A stretch of DNA of 64,000 nucleotides. Origin: Streptomyces albus subsp. albus (GTDB lineage Bacteria > Actinomycetota > Actinomycetes > Streptomycetales > Streptomycetaceae). The notes beneath the pieces are model-generated. The model searched no databases, was not told the DNA's origin, and saw nothing but the letters and a program-made list of their open reading frames with translations. Location: NCBI RefSeq assembly GCF_000725885.1, contig NZ_JODR01000018.1, forward strand, positions 261,639-325,638. The letters are read 5' to 3'. The position numbers and the translations under genes were made by a program. Positions 27,034 through 36,367 of the stretch are shown one piece after another (position 1 is the stretch's first letter; the number at the start of each line of letters is the position of its first letter).

Positions 27034-28455
27034 ATGCGGAGGTGGAGACGGCGTTCGCGGGCGACCGCGGCAGGGCTCGCCGGGCTGCTCGGCGTGACCC
27101 TTGTCACCGGGTGCTCCGGCGGCGACGGGGCCGGGGCACCCGACCGGAAGCTCACCGTGTGGACGCTGGAGAACCTGCCCGCACGGACCGCCGCGACCCG
27201 CGAGATCATCGCCCGCTGGGAGCGGCGCAGCGGCGTCCGGGTCACCCTCGTCGGGGTGGACGAGACCCAGCTGCCCCAGATGATCATGTCCGCGGCGGCG
27301 GCAGGTGACCTCCCCGACGTGATCGCGGCCCTCCCCCTCGGCCAGCTCTGGCAGATGCACGGCAACGAACTGCTGAACACCCGGCTCCCCGCCCAGGTGG
27401 TGCGGAGACTCGGCGCCCGCACCTTCACCCCCACCGCGCTGCGGCTGACCCAGGACGGCGGCAGGCGGCTGGCGGTGCCCTCGGACGCCTGGCTCCAGCT
27501 CCTGGTCCACCGCAAGGACCTGTTCGCCAGGGCCGGACTGGCCCGGCCCACCGGCTACCACGCCATGGAAGCGGCGGCCGACGCACTCGACCGGGGCCGG
27601 CGCGACGGCATCGCACTCGCCACCGACCCGGGCGACGTCTTCACCCAGCAGAGCTTCGAGACCATGGCACTGGCAGACGACTGCCGCCTCGTCACGCGCA
27701 GGGGAGGCGGCCGGACGGCGGTGACGCTCGACTCGCCCGCCTGCCGCCGCACCTTCGCCGCCTACCGGGCACTCGCCCGCGACCACGGGCCCGCCGGCAC
27801 ACAGACGCTGGACACGACCCGCGCCGCCTACTTCGCCGGCCGCGCCCCGATGCTGCTGTGGTCCTCCTTCCTGCTGGACGAACTCGCGGGGGAACGGGCG
27901 GACACCAGGCCCAGCTGCCCGCAGTGCAAGAAGGACCCCGGCTTCCTCGCCAGGAACAGCGGGATCACCACCGCGCTCAAAGGACCGGACGCGGCGCGGC
28001 CCGGCCGTTTCGGGGAGATCACCTCCTGGGCGGTCACCAGAACCGCCGAGGCCAGGGCGTCCCGCGAACTGATCACCTACATGATGAGCACCGGCTACCA
28101 GGACTGGTTCGGCATGGCACCCGAAGGCAAGATCCCCGTCCGCGAAGGAACCGCGGGCGACCCCGACAAGTACACGCGGGCGTGGCGCGGCGGCCGGCTC
28201 GGTGTGGAGGCCACCCACCGCAGGCGGCTCAACGCCCTGTATCCCGAGGCACTGCTGGACGAACTCCTCGACGGCGTCCGCCACATGCGCCGCTGGGGCA
28301 TCACCGAGGGGGAGGGCGCCCTGGTCGGTGCCGCGGGCGGGGAACTGCCCGTGGCCAGGGCGGTCGGCGAGATGGTCAGCGGCCGGGCCTCACCCGGCGA
28401 GGCCGCCCGCCGCGCCGCCGAGGACGTCACCGCCCTGCGCAGGTCCCTCCGATGA
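27034..28455 (+). CDS. ABC sugar transporter, extracellular solute-binding lipoprotein
   Basis: 473 residues. A basic N-terminus, hydrophobic stretch and lipobox LVTGC (Cys at about 27) mark a lipoprotein. The rest is a family 1 solute-binding protein, opening with KLTVWTLENLP and containing the typical GDLPDVIAALPLGQLWQM. It captures a carbohydrate for the two permeases whose genes follow with 4-bp overlaps. It has a GAAGTGAGG ribosome site 4 bp before the ATG. Confidence 0.88.
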   Translation: MRRWRRRSRATAAGLAGLLGVTLVTGCSGGDGAGAPDRKLTVWTLENLPARTAATREIIARWERRSGVRVTLVGVDETQLPQMIMSAAAAGDLPDVIAALPLGQLWQMHGNELLNTRLPAQVVRRLGARTFTPTALRLTQDGGRRLAVPSDAWLQLLVHRKDLFARAGLARPTGYHAMEAAADALDRGRRDGIALATDPGDVFTQQSFETMALADDCRLVTRRGGGRTAVTLDSPACRRTFAAYRALARDHGPAGTQTLDTTRAAYFAGRAPMLLWSSFLLDELAGERADTRPSCPQCKKDPGFLARNSGITTALKGPDAARPGRFGEITSWAVTRTAEARASRELITYMMSTGYQDWFGMAPEGKIPVREGTAGDPDKYTRAWRGGRLGVEATHRRRLNALYPEALLDELLDGVRHMRRWGITEGEGALVGAAGGELPVARAVGEMVSGRASPGEAARRAAEDVTALRRSLR

Positions 28456-30137
28456 GCCCGCCACCCCCGCTCCCTGCGGGACCGCCACCGGACCGCCCGG
28501 ATGCGGACGGCCCGGCCGGCCCCGATGCGGACGGCTCGGCTGCCCCGGACGGTCCGCCCGGCCCCGCGCGGGACGGCTCTGCGGGCTCGGTGCCGGACGG
28601 CGCTTCGGACTCCGCGTCGGGCAGTCGCATCGCGCCCGCTGCGGACGGTCCGGCCGGCCCCGATGCGGAAAGCTCGGCTGCCCCGGACGGTCCGCCCGGC
28701 CCCGCGCCGGATGCCTCCGCGGGTTCGGTACCCGACGGCGCTTCGGACTCCGCGTCGGACGGTCGCATCGCGCCCGCCGCGGACGGCTCCGTCGCCTCGG
28801 GTGGTTCAGCGGACTCGGTGCCGGGCGGCTTCGAGGGCTCCGCGCTGGGTGGTTCTCCGGGTTCCCCGCCGGGTGGCGCTCCGGGTTCCGTGCCGGACGG
28901 TCGGCCGGATTCACCGTCGGGCGGTCTCGCAGGCTCGGTGCTGGGCGGTGGCGTGCGGCGCGCTGCGGACGGCCCTGCCGCTTCGGGTGGTTCCGAAGGC
29001 TCCGCCTCCAGCGGCTCCGGGGGCTCCGCGCCGGGTGGTCGGGCGGACCCGCCGTCGGGCGGCCCCGGGCGCTCCGCGCCGGGTGGCCCCGCAGGCTCCG
29101 CGTCAAACCCTCCGACGGGTTCCGCGTCGGGCCGACCCGCCGGCCCTTCGCCGGGCGGCGGCCCGGGCCACGGCGGACGGACCGGGCCGGCGCGGCGTCG
29201 GCTGCTGACCCGTGCGGCGCGGGAGAACCGTGCCGGGCTGCTCTTCGTCACACCCACCGTCCTGGTGGTCCTGGTCGTCGTCGTCCTGCCGATCCTGTGG
29301 ACGGTGCTGCTCTCCTTCCGGCGCGCCCGGCTCGTGGACATCCCGCACATGGGTCTGTTCGGCGACTGGTCCCTGGCCAACTTCGCGGGCGTCTTCTCGT
29401 CGTCGGACTTCTGGACCAGTCTGTGGACGACACTGCTGTACACCGTCGGGGGCACCGCGGGCTCCCTCGTACTCGGTCTGGTCGCCGCGCTCGCCCTGCG
29501 CCGCCCGTTCCGCGGCCGGGGCCTGCTGCGCGGTGCGATGCTGCTGCCGTACGTGGCGCCGGTGGTGGCCGTCACGTTCGTGTGGCAGATCGCACTCAGC
29601 CCCCAGTTCGGCATCGTCAACGAGTGGGGCGCCACGCTGCTGGGCTGGGACGATCCGATCGCCTTCCTGTCCACCCGCGACTGGGAGGTGAGCGTATGGG
29701 GGCTGCACTTCGATGTCCCGCTCGCCCTGCTGACCGTCATCGCCTTCGAGACGTGGCGCTACTTCCCGTTCGCCTTCCTCTTCCTGCTCGCCCGGCTCCA
29801 GGCGGTGCCCACCGTGCTGGAGGAGGCCGCGCTGGTGGACGGGGCCACCCCCACCCAGCGTTTCCGCCATGTGCTGCTGCCGCAGCTGATGCCGGTCATC
29901 GCGCTGCTGTGCGTGCTGCGTTTCCTGATGACGTTCACCAAGTTCGACGACGTCTACCTGCTGACCGGCGGCGGCTCCGGCACGGACGTGGTGGCGGTGC
30001 GGGTGTACGACTTCCTCACCGCGCGTTTCGACGTCGGCGGCGCCGCCGCACAGGCGTTGGTGCTCGCCGCCGTCCTGACGGCTCTGCTGGGCGTGTGCTC
30101 CGGGCTGTTCGCGGGGAAGGTGCGGGAGGAGTCATGA
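28452..30137 (+). CDS. ABC sugar permease with a roughly 250-residue repetitive N-terminal extension
   Basis: 561 residues from the ATG at 28452, which overlaps the binding-protein stop (ATGA). Residues 1 to about 250 are low-complexity Gly/Ser/Ala/Pro/Asp-rich and include a 46-residue tandem duplication (28509-28646, 28647-28784) plus shorter GGSxGSxxGG-like units. A normal MalF-type permease follows: six membrane segments starting about residue 258 (LLFVTPTVLVVLVVVVLPIL) and the EAA loop EEAALVDGATPTQRFRHVLLP that docks the ATPase. Sugar permeases are usually near 300 residues. No in-frame ATG was seen near the core, though GTG codons exist there, so a shorter product is possible. Confidence 0.85.
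   Translation: MSPPPPLPAGPPPDRPDADGPAGPDADGSAAPDGPPGPARDGSAGSVPDGASDSASGSRIAPAADGPAGPDAESSAAPDGPPGPAPDASAGSVPDGASDSASDGRIAPAADGSVASGGSADSVPGGFEGSALGGSPGSPPGGAPGSVPDGRPDSPSGGLAGSVLGGGVRRAADGPAASGGSEGSASSGSGGSAPGGRADPPSGGPGRSAPGGPAGSASNPPTGSASGRPAGPSPGGGPGHGGRTGPARRRLLTRAARENRAGLLFVTPTVLVVLVVVVLPILWTVLLSFRRARLVDIPHMGLFGDWSLANFAGVFSSSDFWTSLWTTLLYTVGGTAGSLVLGLVAALALRRPFRGRGLLRGAMLLPYVAPVVAVTFVWQIALSPQFGIVNEWGATLLGWDDPIAFLSTRDWEVSVWGLHFDVPLALLTVIAFETWRYFPFAFLFLLARLQAVPTVLEEAALVDGATPTQRFRHVLLPQLMPVIALLCVLRFLMTFTKFDDVYLLTGGGSGTDVVAVRVYDFLTARFDVGGAAAQALVLAAVLTALLGVCSGLFAGKVREES
28509..28784 (+). repeat. Tandem 138-bp coding repeat in the permease extension
   Basis: Unit 1 (28509-28646) and unit 2 (28647-28784) encode near-identical 46-residue blocks running from GPAGPDA to IAPAAD. 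They differ by scattered substitutions only. Degenerate shorter repeats continue to about 29170. Confidence 0.85.
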
Positions 30138-31006
30138 GGCCGAGCCGTGCGCAGGCCGAGGAACGCCTCTTCGGGGTGCTGCGGTGGGTGGTGACCGTGC
30201 TGCTCGCCCTCGTCACCGTGCTGCCCTTCTGCTACATGCTGCTGCTGTCGGTCAAGTCCATCGACGCGCTGCTGCTGGAGCCGGGCCGGCTGTGGGTCTC
30301 CGCGCGGGAGTTCACCCTCGCCACCTACCAGCAGGTGCTGCGGCCCGCCTCGGAAGGCGGCCAGGGCTTCTTGCGCATGCTGGTCAACTCCGGGCTGGTC
30401 TCGCTGGGTACGGTCGCCCTCACCCTGCTGGCCGCGATCCCCGGCGCGTACGCCGTCACCCGGCTGCGGTTCTTCGGCAGCAGGCAGGTCAGCGCCCTGT
30501 TCCTGGCCGTCTACCTCTTCCCGGCGACGCTGCTGGCCGTGCCGCTGTTCGTGATGTTCGCGAAGCTGGGGCTGCAAGGGAGCCTGGGCGGGCTCGCCCT
30601 CGTCTACGTCGCGCAGACCGTGCCGGTGGCGGTCTACATGCTCAGGAACTACTTCGTCACCGTGCCCGCCACGCTGGAGGAGGCGGCGGCCCTCGACGGC
30701 TGCACCCGCCTCCAGACGGTGCGCAAGGTCGTCCTGCCGCTGGCCGTGCCCTCGCTCACCGCCACCGGGCTGTATGTGTTCATGATCGCCTGGAACGAGT
30801 TCCTCTTCGCCCTGCTCTTCCTGGCCGCCCGGCCCGAGAGGTGGACCGTCTCGCTGGGGCTCCAGCAGCTCGCGGGCGGCGTCGAGGTGCCCAAGACGGT
30901 GCTGATGGCGGGCTCCGTGGTGCTGACCGTCCCCGTCGTCCTGCTGTTCTTCGCCGCGGAACGGCTCCTCACCGAGGGCCTGACCGCGGGCGCCGACAAG
31001 AGCTGA
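30134..31006 (+). CDS. ABC sugar permease (MalG type)
   Basis: 290 residues with six membrane segments and the EAA loop EEAAALDGCTRLQTVRKVVLP at about 179-199. It starts within the stop of the first permease gene (ATGA). No ATP-binding subunit is encoded nearby. Streptomyces sugar importers commonly share the MsiK ATPase encoded elsewhere, and that is the likely arrangement here. Confidence 0.9.
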   Translation: MRPSRAQAEERLFGVLRWVVTVLLALVTVLPFCYMLLLSVKSIDALLLEPGRLWVSAREFTLATYQQVLRPASEGGQGFLRMLVNSGLVSLGTVALTLLAAIPGAYAVTRLRFFGSRQVSALFLAVYLFPATLLAVPLFVMFAKLGLQGSLGGLALVYVAQTVPVAVYMLRNYFVTVPATLEEAAALDGCTRLQTVRKVVLPLAVPSLTATGLYVFMIAWNEFLFALLFLAARPERWTVSLGLQQLAGGVEVPKTVLMAGSVVLTVPVVLLFFAAERLLTEGLTAGADKS

Positions 31007-31068
31007 GGGCCCGACCACCGGCCCCCGGCAGGCAGTCGGGCCGGGGACTCGCCGCAGCGCGCCCGCGA

Positions 31069-31105
31069 ACCGGCCGGGCCCTGTCGCACACGGGGCCCGG
31101 CCGGT
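31069..31105. terminator. Terminator after the ABC importer operon, convergent with the ABC-F gene
   Basis: Perfect 13-bp arms ACCGGCCGGGCCC (31069-31081) and GGGCCCGGCCGGT (31093-31105) with an 11-nt loop. Confidence 0.8.
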
Positions 31106-31154
31106 CCGCGACCGGTTGGGGGAGGGGCCGGCGGCCGGGAGGGGCCGCCGCCGG

Positions 31155-32774
31155 CTACTCCAGCTCCTCCGGAGCCACGTCCCGCAGCTCGCCGTCCGCC
31201 AGCTCCAGCCACCGGGTGACGCCCAGCTCCCGCAGGAACGGCAGGTCGTGGCTGGCGACCAGCAGCGCGCCCTGGTAGGCGGCCAGCGCCTCCCGCAACT
31301 GGCGGACGCTCGCCATGTCCAGGTTGTTGGTCGGCTCGTCCAGCATCAGCAGCTGCGGGCCGGGCTCGGCGAGCATGACGGCCGCCAGCGTCGCGCGGAA
31401 CCGCTCCCCGCCCGAGAGGGTGCCGACGGCCTGCTCGGCGCGCTGGCCGCGGAAGAGGAACCGCGCCAGCCGCGACCTGATCTGCTGGGGGGTGGCCTGG
31501 GGCGCCAGCGCGGCGACGTTGTCCACCAGGGACAGCGCGTCGTCGAGGACGTCGAGCCGCTGCGGCAGGAAGCGCAGCGGCACATGGGTGCGCACCCGGC
31601 CAGCGGCCGGCGCCAGCTGTCCGGCAAGCGTACGCAGCAGCGTCGTCTTGCCCGCGCCGTTCGGCCCCACCAGCGCGATCCGGTCGGGCCCGTTCACCTC
31701 CAGGGCCACGTGCGCGCCGTTGCGCAGCTCCACCTCCTCCATGGTGAGCACCTGGCGTCCGCGCGGCACGGCGGTGAACGGCAGCTCGATATAAATCTCG
31801 GCGTCGTCGCGCACCCGTTCGGCCGCCTCGTCCAGCCGTTCCTTTGCCTCCTCCAGCCGCTGTTCGTGCAGGACGCGGTGCTTGCCCGCCGTCTCCTGCG
31901 CTCTGCGTTTGCGGGCGCCCAGCAGGATCTTCGGTTCGCTCCTGCTGGCGGCGACCTTCCTGCCCTGCCGTGCCCGCCGGGCCAGCTTCGTCTGTGCCTC
32001 GGCCAACTCGCGCTTCTGCCGCCGCACATCCGTCTCGGCCGCCCGAACCATGCGCTCCGCGGCCTCCTGTTCCGCGGCGACGGCCTCCTCGTACGCGGTC
32101 AGATTGCCGCCGTACCAGGTGACCTCGCCATCACGCAGCTCGGCGATCCGGTCCACCCGCTCCAGCAGTTCGCGGTCGTGACTGACGACGACGAGCACGC
32201 CCGGGAACGCGTCGACCGCCTCGTGGAGCCGGCGCCTGGCCGCCCGGTCCAGATTGTTGGTGGGCTCGTCCAGCAGCAGCACGTCCGGCCGGGCCAGCAG
32301 CAGCGCCGCCAGCCGCAGCAGCACCGACTCGCCGCCCGACAGTTCGCCGATGGTCGTGTCCAGTCCGACGTGCTCCAGGCCGAGCTGGTCCAGCGTGGCC
32401 CGGGCGCGTTCCTCGACGTCCCAGTCGTCGCCGACGGCGGTGAAGTGCTCCTCGGCGACATCGCCCGCCTCGATGGCGTGCAGCGCCGCCCGCGCGGCGG
32501 CGATACCGAGGGCCTGGTCGACCCGCAGCGCCACGTCCAGGGTCAAATCCTGCGGCAGGTACCGCACCTCGCCGGAGACCTTCACGGTCCCCGCGTCGGG
32601 GCGCAGTTCACCCGCCAGCAGCTTCAACAGGGTTGACTTTCCCGAGCCGTTGAGCCCGATCAGACCTGTGCGGCCGGGGCCGACGGCCAGATCGAACGAG
32701 GCCAGCACGGGGGTGCCGTCCGGCCAGGAGAAGTCCAGCCGGGAACAGGTGAGAGAGGGGGTGTGGGTTTGCAT
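31155..32774 (-). CDS. ABC-F family ATP-binding protein
   Basis: 539 residues, two fused ATPase domains and no membrane segments. Walker A motifs are GLNGSGKST (about 40) and GPNGAGKTT (about 368), signatures are LSGGES and LSGGER, and both Walker B segments continue DEPTNNLD. The long charged interdomain linker (about 225-335) is the P-site-reaching element of ABC-F factors, which act on the ribosome as translation factors or antibiotic protectors. The ATG at 32774 has AGGAGG 4 bp upstream. The frame runs on upstream through the leader, but that part is not family-like. The structured 5' leader suggests inducible expression. Confidence 0.88.
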   Translation of the reverse strand: MQTHTPSLTCSRLDFSWPDGTPVLASFDLAVGPGRTGLIGLNGSGKSTLLKLLAGELRPDAGTVKVSGEVRYLPQDLTLDVALRVDQALGIAAARAALHAIEAGDVAEEHFTAVGDDWDVEERARATLDQLGLEHVGLDTTIGELSGGESVLLRLAALLLARPDVLLLDEPTNNLDRAARRRLHEAVDAFPGVLVVVSHDRELLERVDRIAELRDGEVTWYGGNLTAYEEAVAAEQEAAERMVRAAETDVRRQKRELAEAQTKLARRARQGRKVAASRSEPKILLGARKRRAQETAGKHRVLHEQRLEEAKERLDEAAERVRDDAEIYIELPFTAVPRGRQVLTMEEVELRNGAHVALEVNGPDRIALVGPNGAGKTTLLRTLAGQLAPAAGRVRTHVPLRFLPQRLDVLDDALSLVDNVAALAPQATPQQIRSRLARFLFRGQRAEQAVGTLSGGERFRATLAAVMLAEPGPQLLMLDEPTNNLDMASVRQLREALAAYQGALLVASHDLPFLRELGVTRWLELADGELRDVAPEELE

Positions 32775-32778
32775 GGGG

Positions 32779-32943
32779 CCTCCTGGCCGCGGTCGCATCG
32801 GGGGCGGGCCACAGGAGAAGTGGCCGCCCGGGACAGTGCGGGGGAGACACCGGGCCCCGGCCAGAACGGCGTCCGGGGGGCGGGAGCAGAAGGAGAGACG
32901 GAAACGATGGGCCGGCTCACTTCCGAGGTCGCACGTGTGACAC
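32779..32943 (-). promoter_or_regulatory. Candidate attenuator leader of the ABC-F gene
   Basis: In transcript order: a small frame GTG..TGA at 32943-32917 (MSHVRPRK, no clear ribosome site); stem A, GGCCG/CGGCC plus CCCGG/CCGGG (32862-32822); and stem B, GGGCGGCCAC with GTGGCCCGCCC (32829-32802). Stem B reuses the 3' arm of stem A, so the two are mutually exclusive. The stem B loop contains CTCCT, complementary to the AGGAG of the ribosome site (32784-32779). This is the layout expected of ribosome-mediated attenuation, and is inference only. Confidence 0.35.
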
Positions 32944-33021
32944 AACAGACAGGGGCACACGGTGTCTTCGACCTCAGCTGAGCAACGGCCTCTCCAATCG
33001 ACGGCGACAGGGCCGTCCGGG

Positions 33022-33050
33022 ACCATACGCCCCGCCCGGCCCGCTCGCAA
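33022..33050 (-). promoter_or_regulatory. Promoter of the ABC-F gene
   Basis: On the minus strand TTGCGA (33045-33050) and TATGGT (33022-33027) are exactly 17 bp apart. The predicted start near 33015 gives a leader of about 240 nt. Confidence 0.5.
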
Positions 33051-33088
33051 GCCTTTTCCGGCGCGCGGCCGTGTGCTGTGCTGCCCCT

Positions 33089-33775
33089 ATGGTCCATACC
33101 ACACAGCACCGGCCGGATTCCGGCGGCCGGCTCCCGACCGTACCGCTGACGCCCCTGACCGTCCCGGCCCAGCAGGCCGAGGACCGCGCCCGCGCGTTCT
33201 ACGAGATCATGTCGCGGCGCCGCACCGTGCGGGACTTCGACTCCCGGCCCATCCCCGAGTCCGTCCTGGAGTGGGCCGTCCGCACCGCCGCCACCGCGCC
33301 CAGCGGCGCCCACGTCCAGCCGTGGCGGTTCGTCGTGCTGACCGATCCCGGGCGCAAGCGGCGGCTGCGCCTGGCCGCGGAGGCCGAGGAGCGGGAGTTC
33401 TACACGCGCCGCGCCTCGGACGAGTGGCTGGCAGCCCTGGCCCCGCTCGGCACCGACGAGCACAAGCCGTTCCTGGAGACGGCACCCGCCGTCATCGTCG
33501 TCTTCGAGGTCCACAAGGGGCCCGGCACGCCCCGCCCGTACTACACGAAGGAGTCCGTCGGTATCGCCGTCGGCTTCCTGCTGGCCACGCTCCACCAGGC
33601 GGGGCTGGCCACCCTCACCCACACGCCCAGCCCGATGCGGTTCCTCAACGAGGTCTGCGAACGGCCGCCCGAGGAGCGCGGGGCCTATGTCATCCCCGTC
33701 GGCTACCCGGCTCCCGCGGCCCGCGTGCCGGACCTGCGGCGCAAACCGCTGGAGGAGGTCATGATCCGTCTGTGA
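33089..33775 (+). CDS. Nitroreductase-family flavoprotein (iodotyrosine deiodinase-like)
   Basis: 228 residues from ATG 33089 (GTG 33071 would add 6). The FMN-binding N-terminal block [14 protein letters not shown], the [11 protein letters not shown] segment and the C-terminal [17 protein letters not shown] are those of the nitroreductase superfamily, closest to the deiodinase-type subgroup. It should be an FMN-dependent reductase with an unknown substrate. Its last 73 bp overlap the 3' end of the convergent tex gene. Confidence 0.8.
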   Translation: MVHTTQHRPDSGGRLPTVPLTPLTVPAQQAEDRARAFYEIMSRRRTVRDFDSRPIPESVLEWAVRTAATAPSGAHVQPWRFVVLTDPGRKRRLRLAAEAEEREFYTRRASDEWLAALAPLGTDEHKPFLETAPAVIVVFEVHKGPGTPRPYYTKESVGIAVGFLLATLHQAGLATLTHTPSPMRFLNEVCERPPEERGAYVIPVGYPAPAARVPDLRRKPLEEVMIRL

Positions 33776-36285
33776 CCGCCTGAGCCGTCCGCCCGCGGGC
33801 GGCACCCCGGGCACGCCCCCGGCCGGCCCGGTGACCGAACGCCGTCATGCCGCACACACCTCCGTGACCGAACGGCGTCACGCGCACACGCACGGGCACG
33901 CAGGCCCCGGTGCGGACGGCCCCGGACGTGGCCTGTGTCACCGGGCGAGGCCGGTGGCCGCACTCCGAGCGGGGGCGGGCCGCAGAGCCCGGGGCGGGCC
34001 ACGGAACCGGAGGCGGGGTTGCCCGAGCCCTGACGCTGACGCGGGGCACCGCCGCCGCGCTGCCTGTCCCGGCCGCCCCGCCGGCCCGCGCCGCCCGCGG
34101 CCTCCGGCTCGTCGTCCAGCCGCAGCGTCAGCGAGATCCGCTTGCGGGCCTCGTCCACGTCCAGCACCCGGACCTTGACGATGTCGCCCGGCTTGACCAC
34201 GTCCCGCGGGTCCTTCACGAACGTCTTCGACATGGCTGAGACGTGCACCAGACCGTCCTGGTGGACACCGACGTCCACGAAGGCGCCGAAGGCGGCGACG
34301 TTCGTGACCACACCCTCCAGCACCATGCCCGGTGCCAGATCGCTCAGCTTCTCCACGCCCTCCTTGAAGGCGGCTGTGCGGAAGGCCGGACGCGGGTCAC
34401 GGCCGGGCTTCTCCAGCTCGCGGAGGATGTCGGTGACCGTCGGCAGACCGAAGGTCTCGTTGACGAACTCCTTCGGATCCAGCCCGCGCAGCACCTTGGT
34501 GTTGCCGATCAGCGAGGCCACGTCCGCGCCGGTCTTCTCCACCATGCCCCGCACCACCGGGTACGCCTCCGGGTGCACGGCCGAGGCGTCCAGCGGATCG
34601 TCGCCGCCCCGGATGCGCAGGAAGCCCGCGCACTGCTCGAACGCCTTCGGCCCGAGCCGGGGCACCTCCTTGAGCTGCCGGCGGCTGGTGAAGGGGCCGT
34701 TGGCGTCGCGGTGCGCCACGATGTTCTCCGCCAGGGTGGCGCCGATGCCCGAGACCCGTGACAGCAGCGGTGCGGAGGCCGTGTTGACGTCCACACCCAC
34801 GCCGTTCACACAGTCCTCGACCACCGCGTCCAGCGAACGGGACAGCTTCACCTCGGACAGATCGTGCTGGTACTGGCCCACACCGATCGACTTCGGGTCG
34901 ATCTTCACCAGCTCCGCCAGCGGGTCCTGGAGCCGGCGCGCGATCGAGACGGCACCGCGCAGCGACACGTCCAGCTCGGGCAGCTCCTGCGAGGCGTACG
35001 CGGAGGCCGAGTAGACCGAGGCGCCCGCCTCGGAGACCATCACCTTGGTCAGCTTCAGCTCCGGTTTCGCGGCGATCAGCTCACCAGCGAGCTTGTCCGT
35101 CTCCCGGGAGGCGGTGCCGTTGCCGATCGCGACGAGTTCCACCTTGTGGGCCTCGGCCAGCTCCGCGAGCCGGGCCAGGGACTGCGCCCACTGCTTCTGC
35201 GGCGCGTGCGGGTAGATGGTGTCGGTGGCCGCGACCTTGCCCGTCGCGTCGATGACGGCGACCTTCACGCCCGTCCGCAGCCCCGGGTCGAGCCCCAGCG
35301 TGGGGCGGGTGCCGGCGGGGGCGGCCAGCAGCAGGTCCCGCAGATTGGCGGCGAACACCCGCACCGCCTCGTCCTCGGCGGCCGTCCGCAGCCGGGTGCG
35401 CAGGTCGATGCCCAGATGCACCTGGATGCGGGTCCGCCACGCCCAGCGCACCGTCTCGGCCAGCCAGGCGTCGGCCGGACGACCCTCGTTGCGCACCCCG
35501 AACCGGGCGGCGATGCTGCGCTCGTACGAGCTGGGGCCCTCGGCGGCCTCCGCGCCGGCCGGCTCCGGCTCCAGGACGAGGTCGAGGACGTCCTCCTTCT
35601 CGCCGCGAAGCATCGCGAGGATCCGGTGCGAGGGCAGCTCGGTGAAGCTCTCGGAGAAGTCGAAGTAGTCGGCGAACTTGGCGCCCTGCTCCTCCTTCCC
35701 CTCCCGCACCCTGGCGACCAGCCGGCCGCGCTCCCACATCCGTTCGCGCAGCTCGCCGATGAGGTCGGCGTCCTCGCCGAACCGCTCGGTCAGGATCGCG
35801 CGGGCCCCCTCCAGGGCCGCCGCGGTGTCGGCGACGCCCTTGTCCGCGTCGACGAACGCGGCGGCTGCCGCCGCCGGCTCCACCGTGGGGTCGGCCAGCA
35901 GCCCGTCGGCGAGCGGCTCCAGACCGGCCTCGCGCGCGATCTGCGCCTTGGTGCGCCGCTTGGGTTTGAAGGGCAGGTAGATGTCCTCCAGGCGTGCCTT
36001 GGAGTCGGCGGCCCTGATCCGGGCCTCCAGCTCCTCGGTGAGTTTGCCCTGGGAGCGCACGGACTCCAGGACGGCCTCGCGCCGCTCCTCCAGCTCCCGC
36101 AGATAGCGCAGCCGCTCCTCCAGGGAGCGCAGCTGCGCGTCGTCGAGCATCTCGGTCGCTTCCTTGCGGTAGCGCGCGATGAACGGCACGGTGGACCCGC
36201 CGTCGAGCAGCTCGACAGCGGCGCGGACCTGCCGCTCGCGTACGCCGAGTTCCTCGGCGATCCTGCCTTCGATGGTCGTCGTCAC
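33703..36285 (-). CDS. tex: Tex-family RNA-binding transcription accessory protein
   Basis: 860 residues. The Tex core is complete: N-terminal helical region ([20 protein letters not shown]), YqgF/RNase H-like domain ([17 protein letters not shown] at about 330), helix-hairpin-helix repeats ([32 protein letters not shown]) and an S1 domain at about 640-715. Tex binds nucleic acid and affects transcription and RNA turnover. Beyond residue about 740 there is a roughly 120-residue Arg/Pro/Gly-rich tail that runs into the convergent nitroreductase gene. Tex proteins usually end earlier, so the end may be altered by a frameshift. GTG start at 36285. Confidence 0.88.
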   Translation of the reverse strand: MTTTIEGRIAEELGVRERQVRAAVELLDGGSTVPFIARYRKEATEMLDDAQLRSLEERLRYLRELEERREAVLESVRSQGKLTEELEARIRAADSKARLEDIYLPFKPKRRTKAQIAREAGLEPLADGLLADPTVEPAAAAAAFVDADKGVADTAAALEGARAILTERFGEDADLIGELRERMWERGRLVARVREGKEEQGAKFADYFDFSESFTELPSHRILAMLRGEKEDVLDLVLEPEPAGAEAAEGPSSYERSIAARFGVRNEGRPADAWLAETVRWAWRTRIQVHLGIDLRTRLRTAAEDEAVRVFAANLRDLLLAAPAGTRPTLGLDPGLRTGVKVAVIDATGKVAATDTIYPHAPQKQWAQSLARLAELAEAHKVELVAIGNGTASRETDKLAGELIAAKPELKLTKVMVSEAGASVYSASAYASQELPELDVSLRGAVSIARRLQDPLAELVKIDPKSIGVGQYQHDLSEVKLSRSLDAVVEDCVNGVGVDVNTASAPLLSRVSGIGATLAENIVAHRDANGPFTSRRQLKEVPRLGPKAFEQCAGFLRIRGGDDPLDASAVHPEAYPVVRGMVEKTGADVASLIGNTKVLRGLDPKEFVNETFGLPTVTDILRELEKPGRDPRPAFRTAAFKEGVEKLSDLAPGMVLEGVVTNVAAFGAFVDVGVHQDGLVHVSAMSKTFVKDPRDVVKPGDIVKVRVLDVDEARKRISLTLRLDDEPEAAGGAGRRGGRDRQRGGGAPRQRQGSGNPASGSVARPGLCGPPPLGVRPPASPGDTGHVRGRPHRGLRARACARDAVRSRRCVRHDGVRSPGRPGACPGCRPRADGSGGHRRIMTSSSGLRRRSGTRAAGAG
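33831..33880. repeat. Pair of 17-bp direct repeats between nitroreductase and the tex core
   Basis: GTGACCGAACGCCGTCA (33831-33847) and GTGACCGAACGGCGTCA (33864-33880) differ at one base and start 33 bp apart. Each has TGAC-N8-GTCA dyad ends. They fall inside the abnormal C-terminal tail of tex. Confidence 0.6.
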
Positions 36286-36367
36286 GATGGTTCGTTCCGC
36301 CTTCTCGGTGCTGTGGTCCCCCGGTAGGCATGCATTGTGGCAGGCGCCGCCGACAACCCGGGCGGCA

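Noticed and set aside
28500..29200. Other open frames through the repeat region on both strands
   Set aside because: The Gly/Ser/Pro/Ala-coding repeats leave most frames open. Only the frame coupled to the binding-protein stop and continuing into the permease has support.
32907..32981. Plus-strand small frame (MGRLTSEVARV...) opposite the ABC-F leader
   Set aside because: It has no ribosome site and lies entirely inside the minus-strand leader and promoter. Treated as chance.
32775..33050. In-frame N-terminal extension of the ABC-F protein
   Set aside because: The best ribosome site AGGAGG directly precedes ATG 32774, and the extension includes the predicted -10 element.
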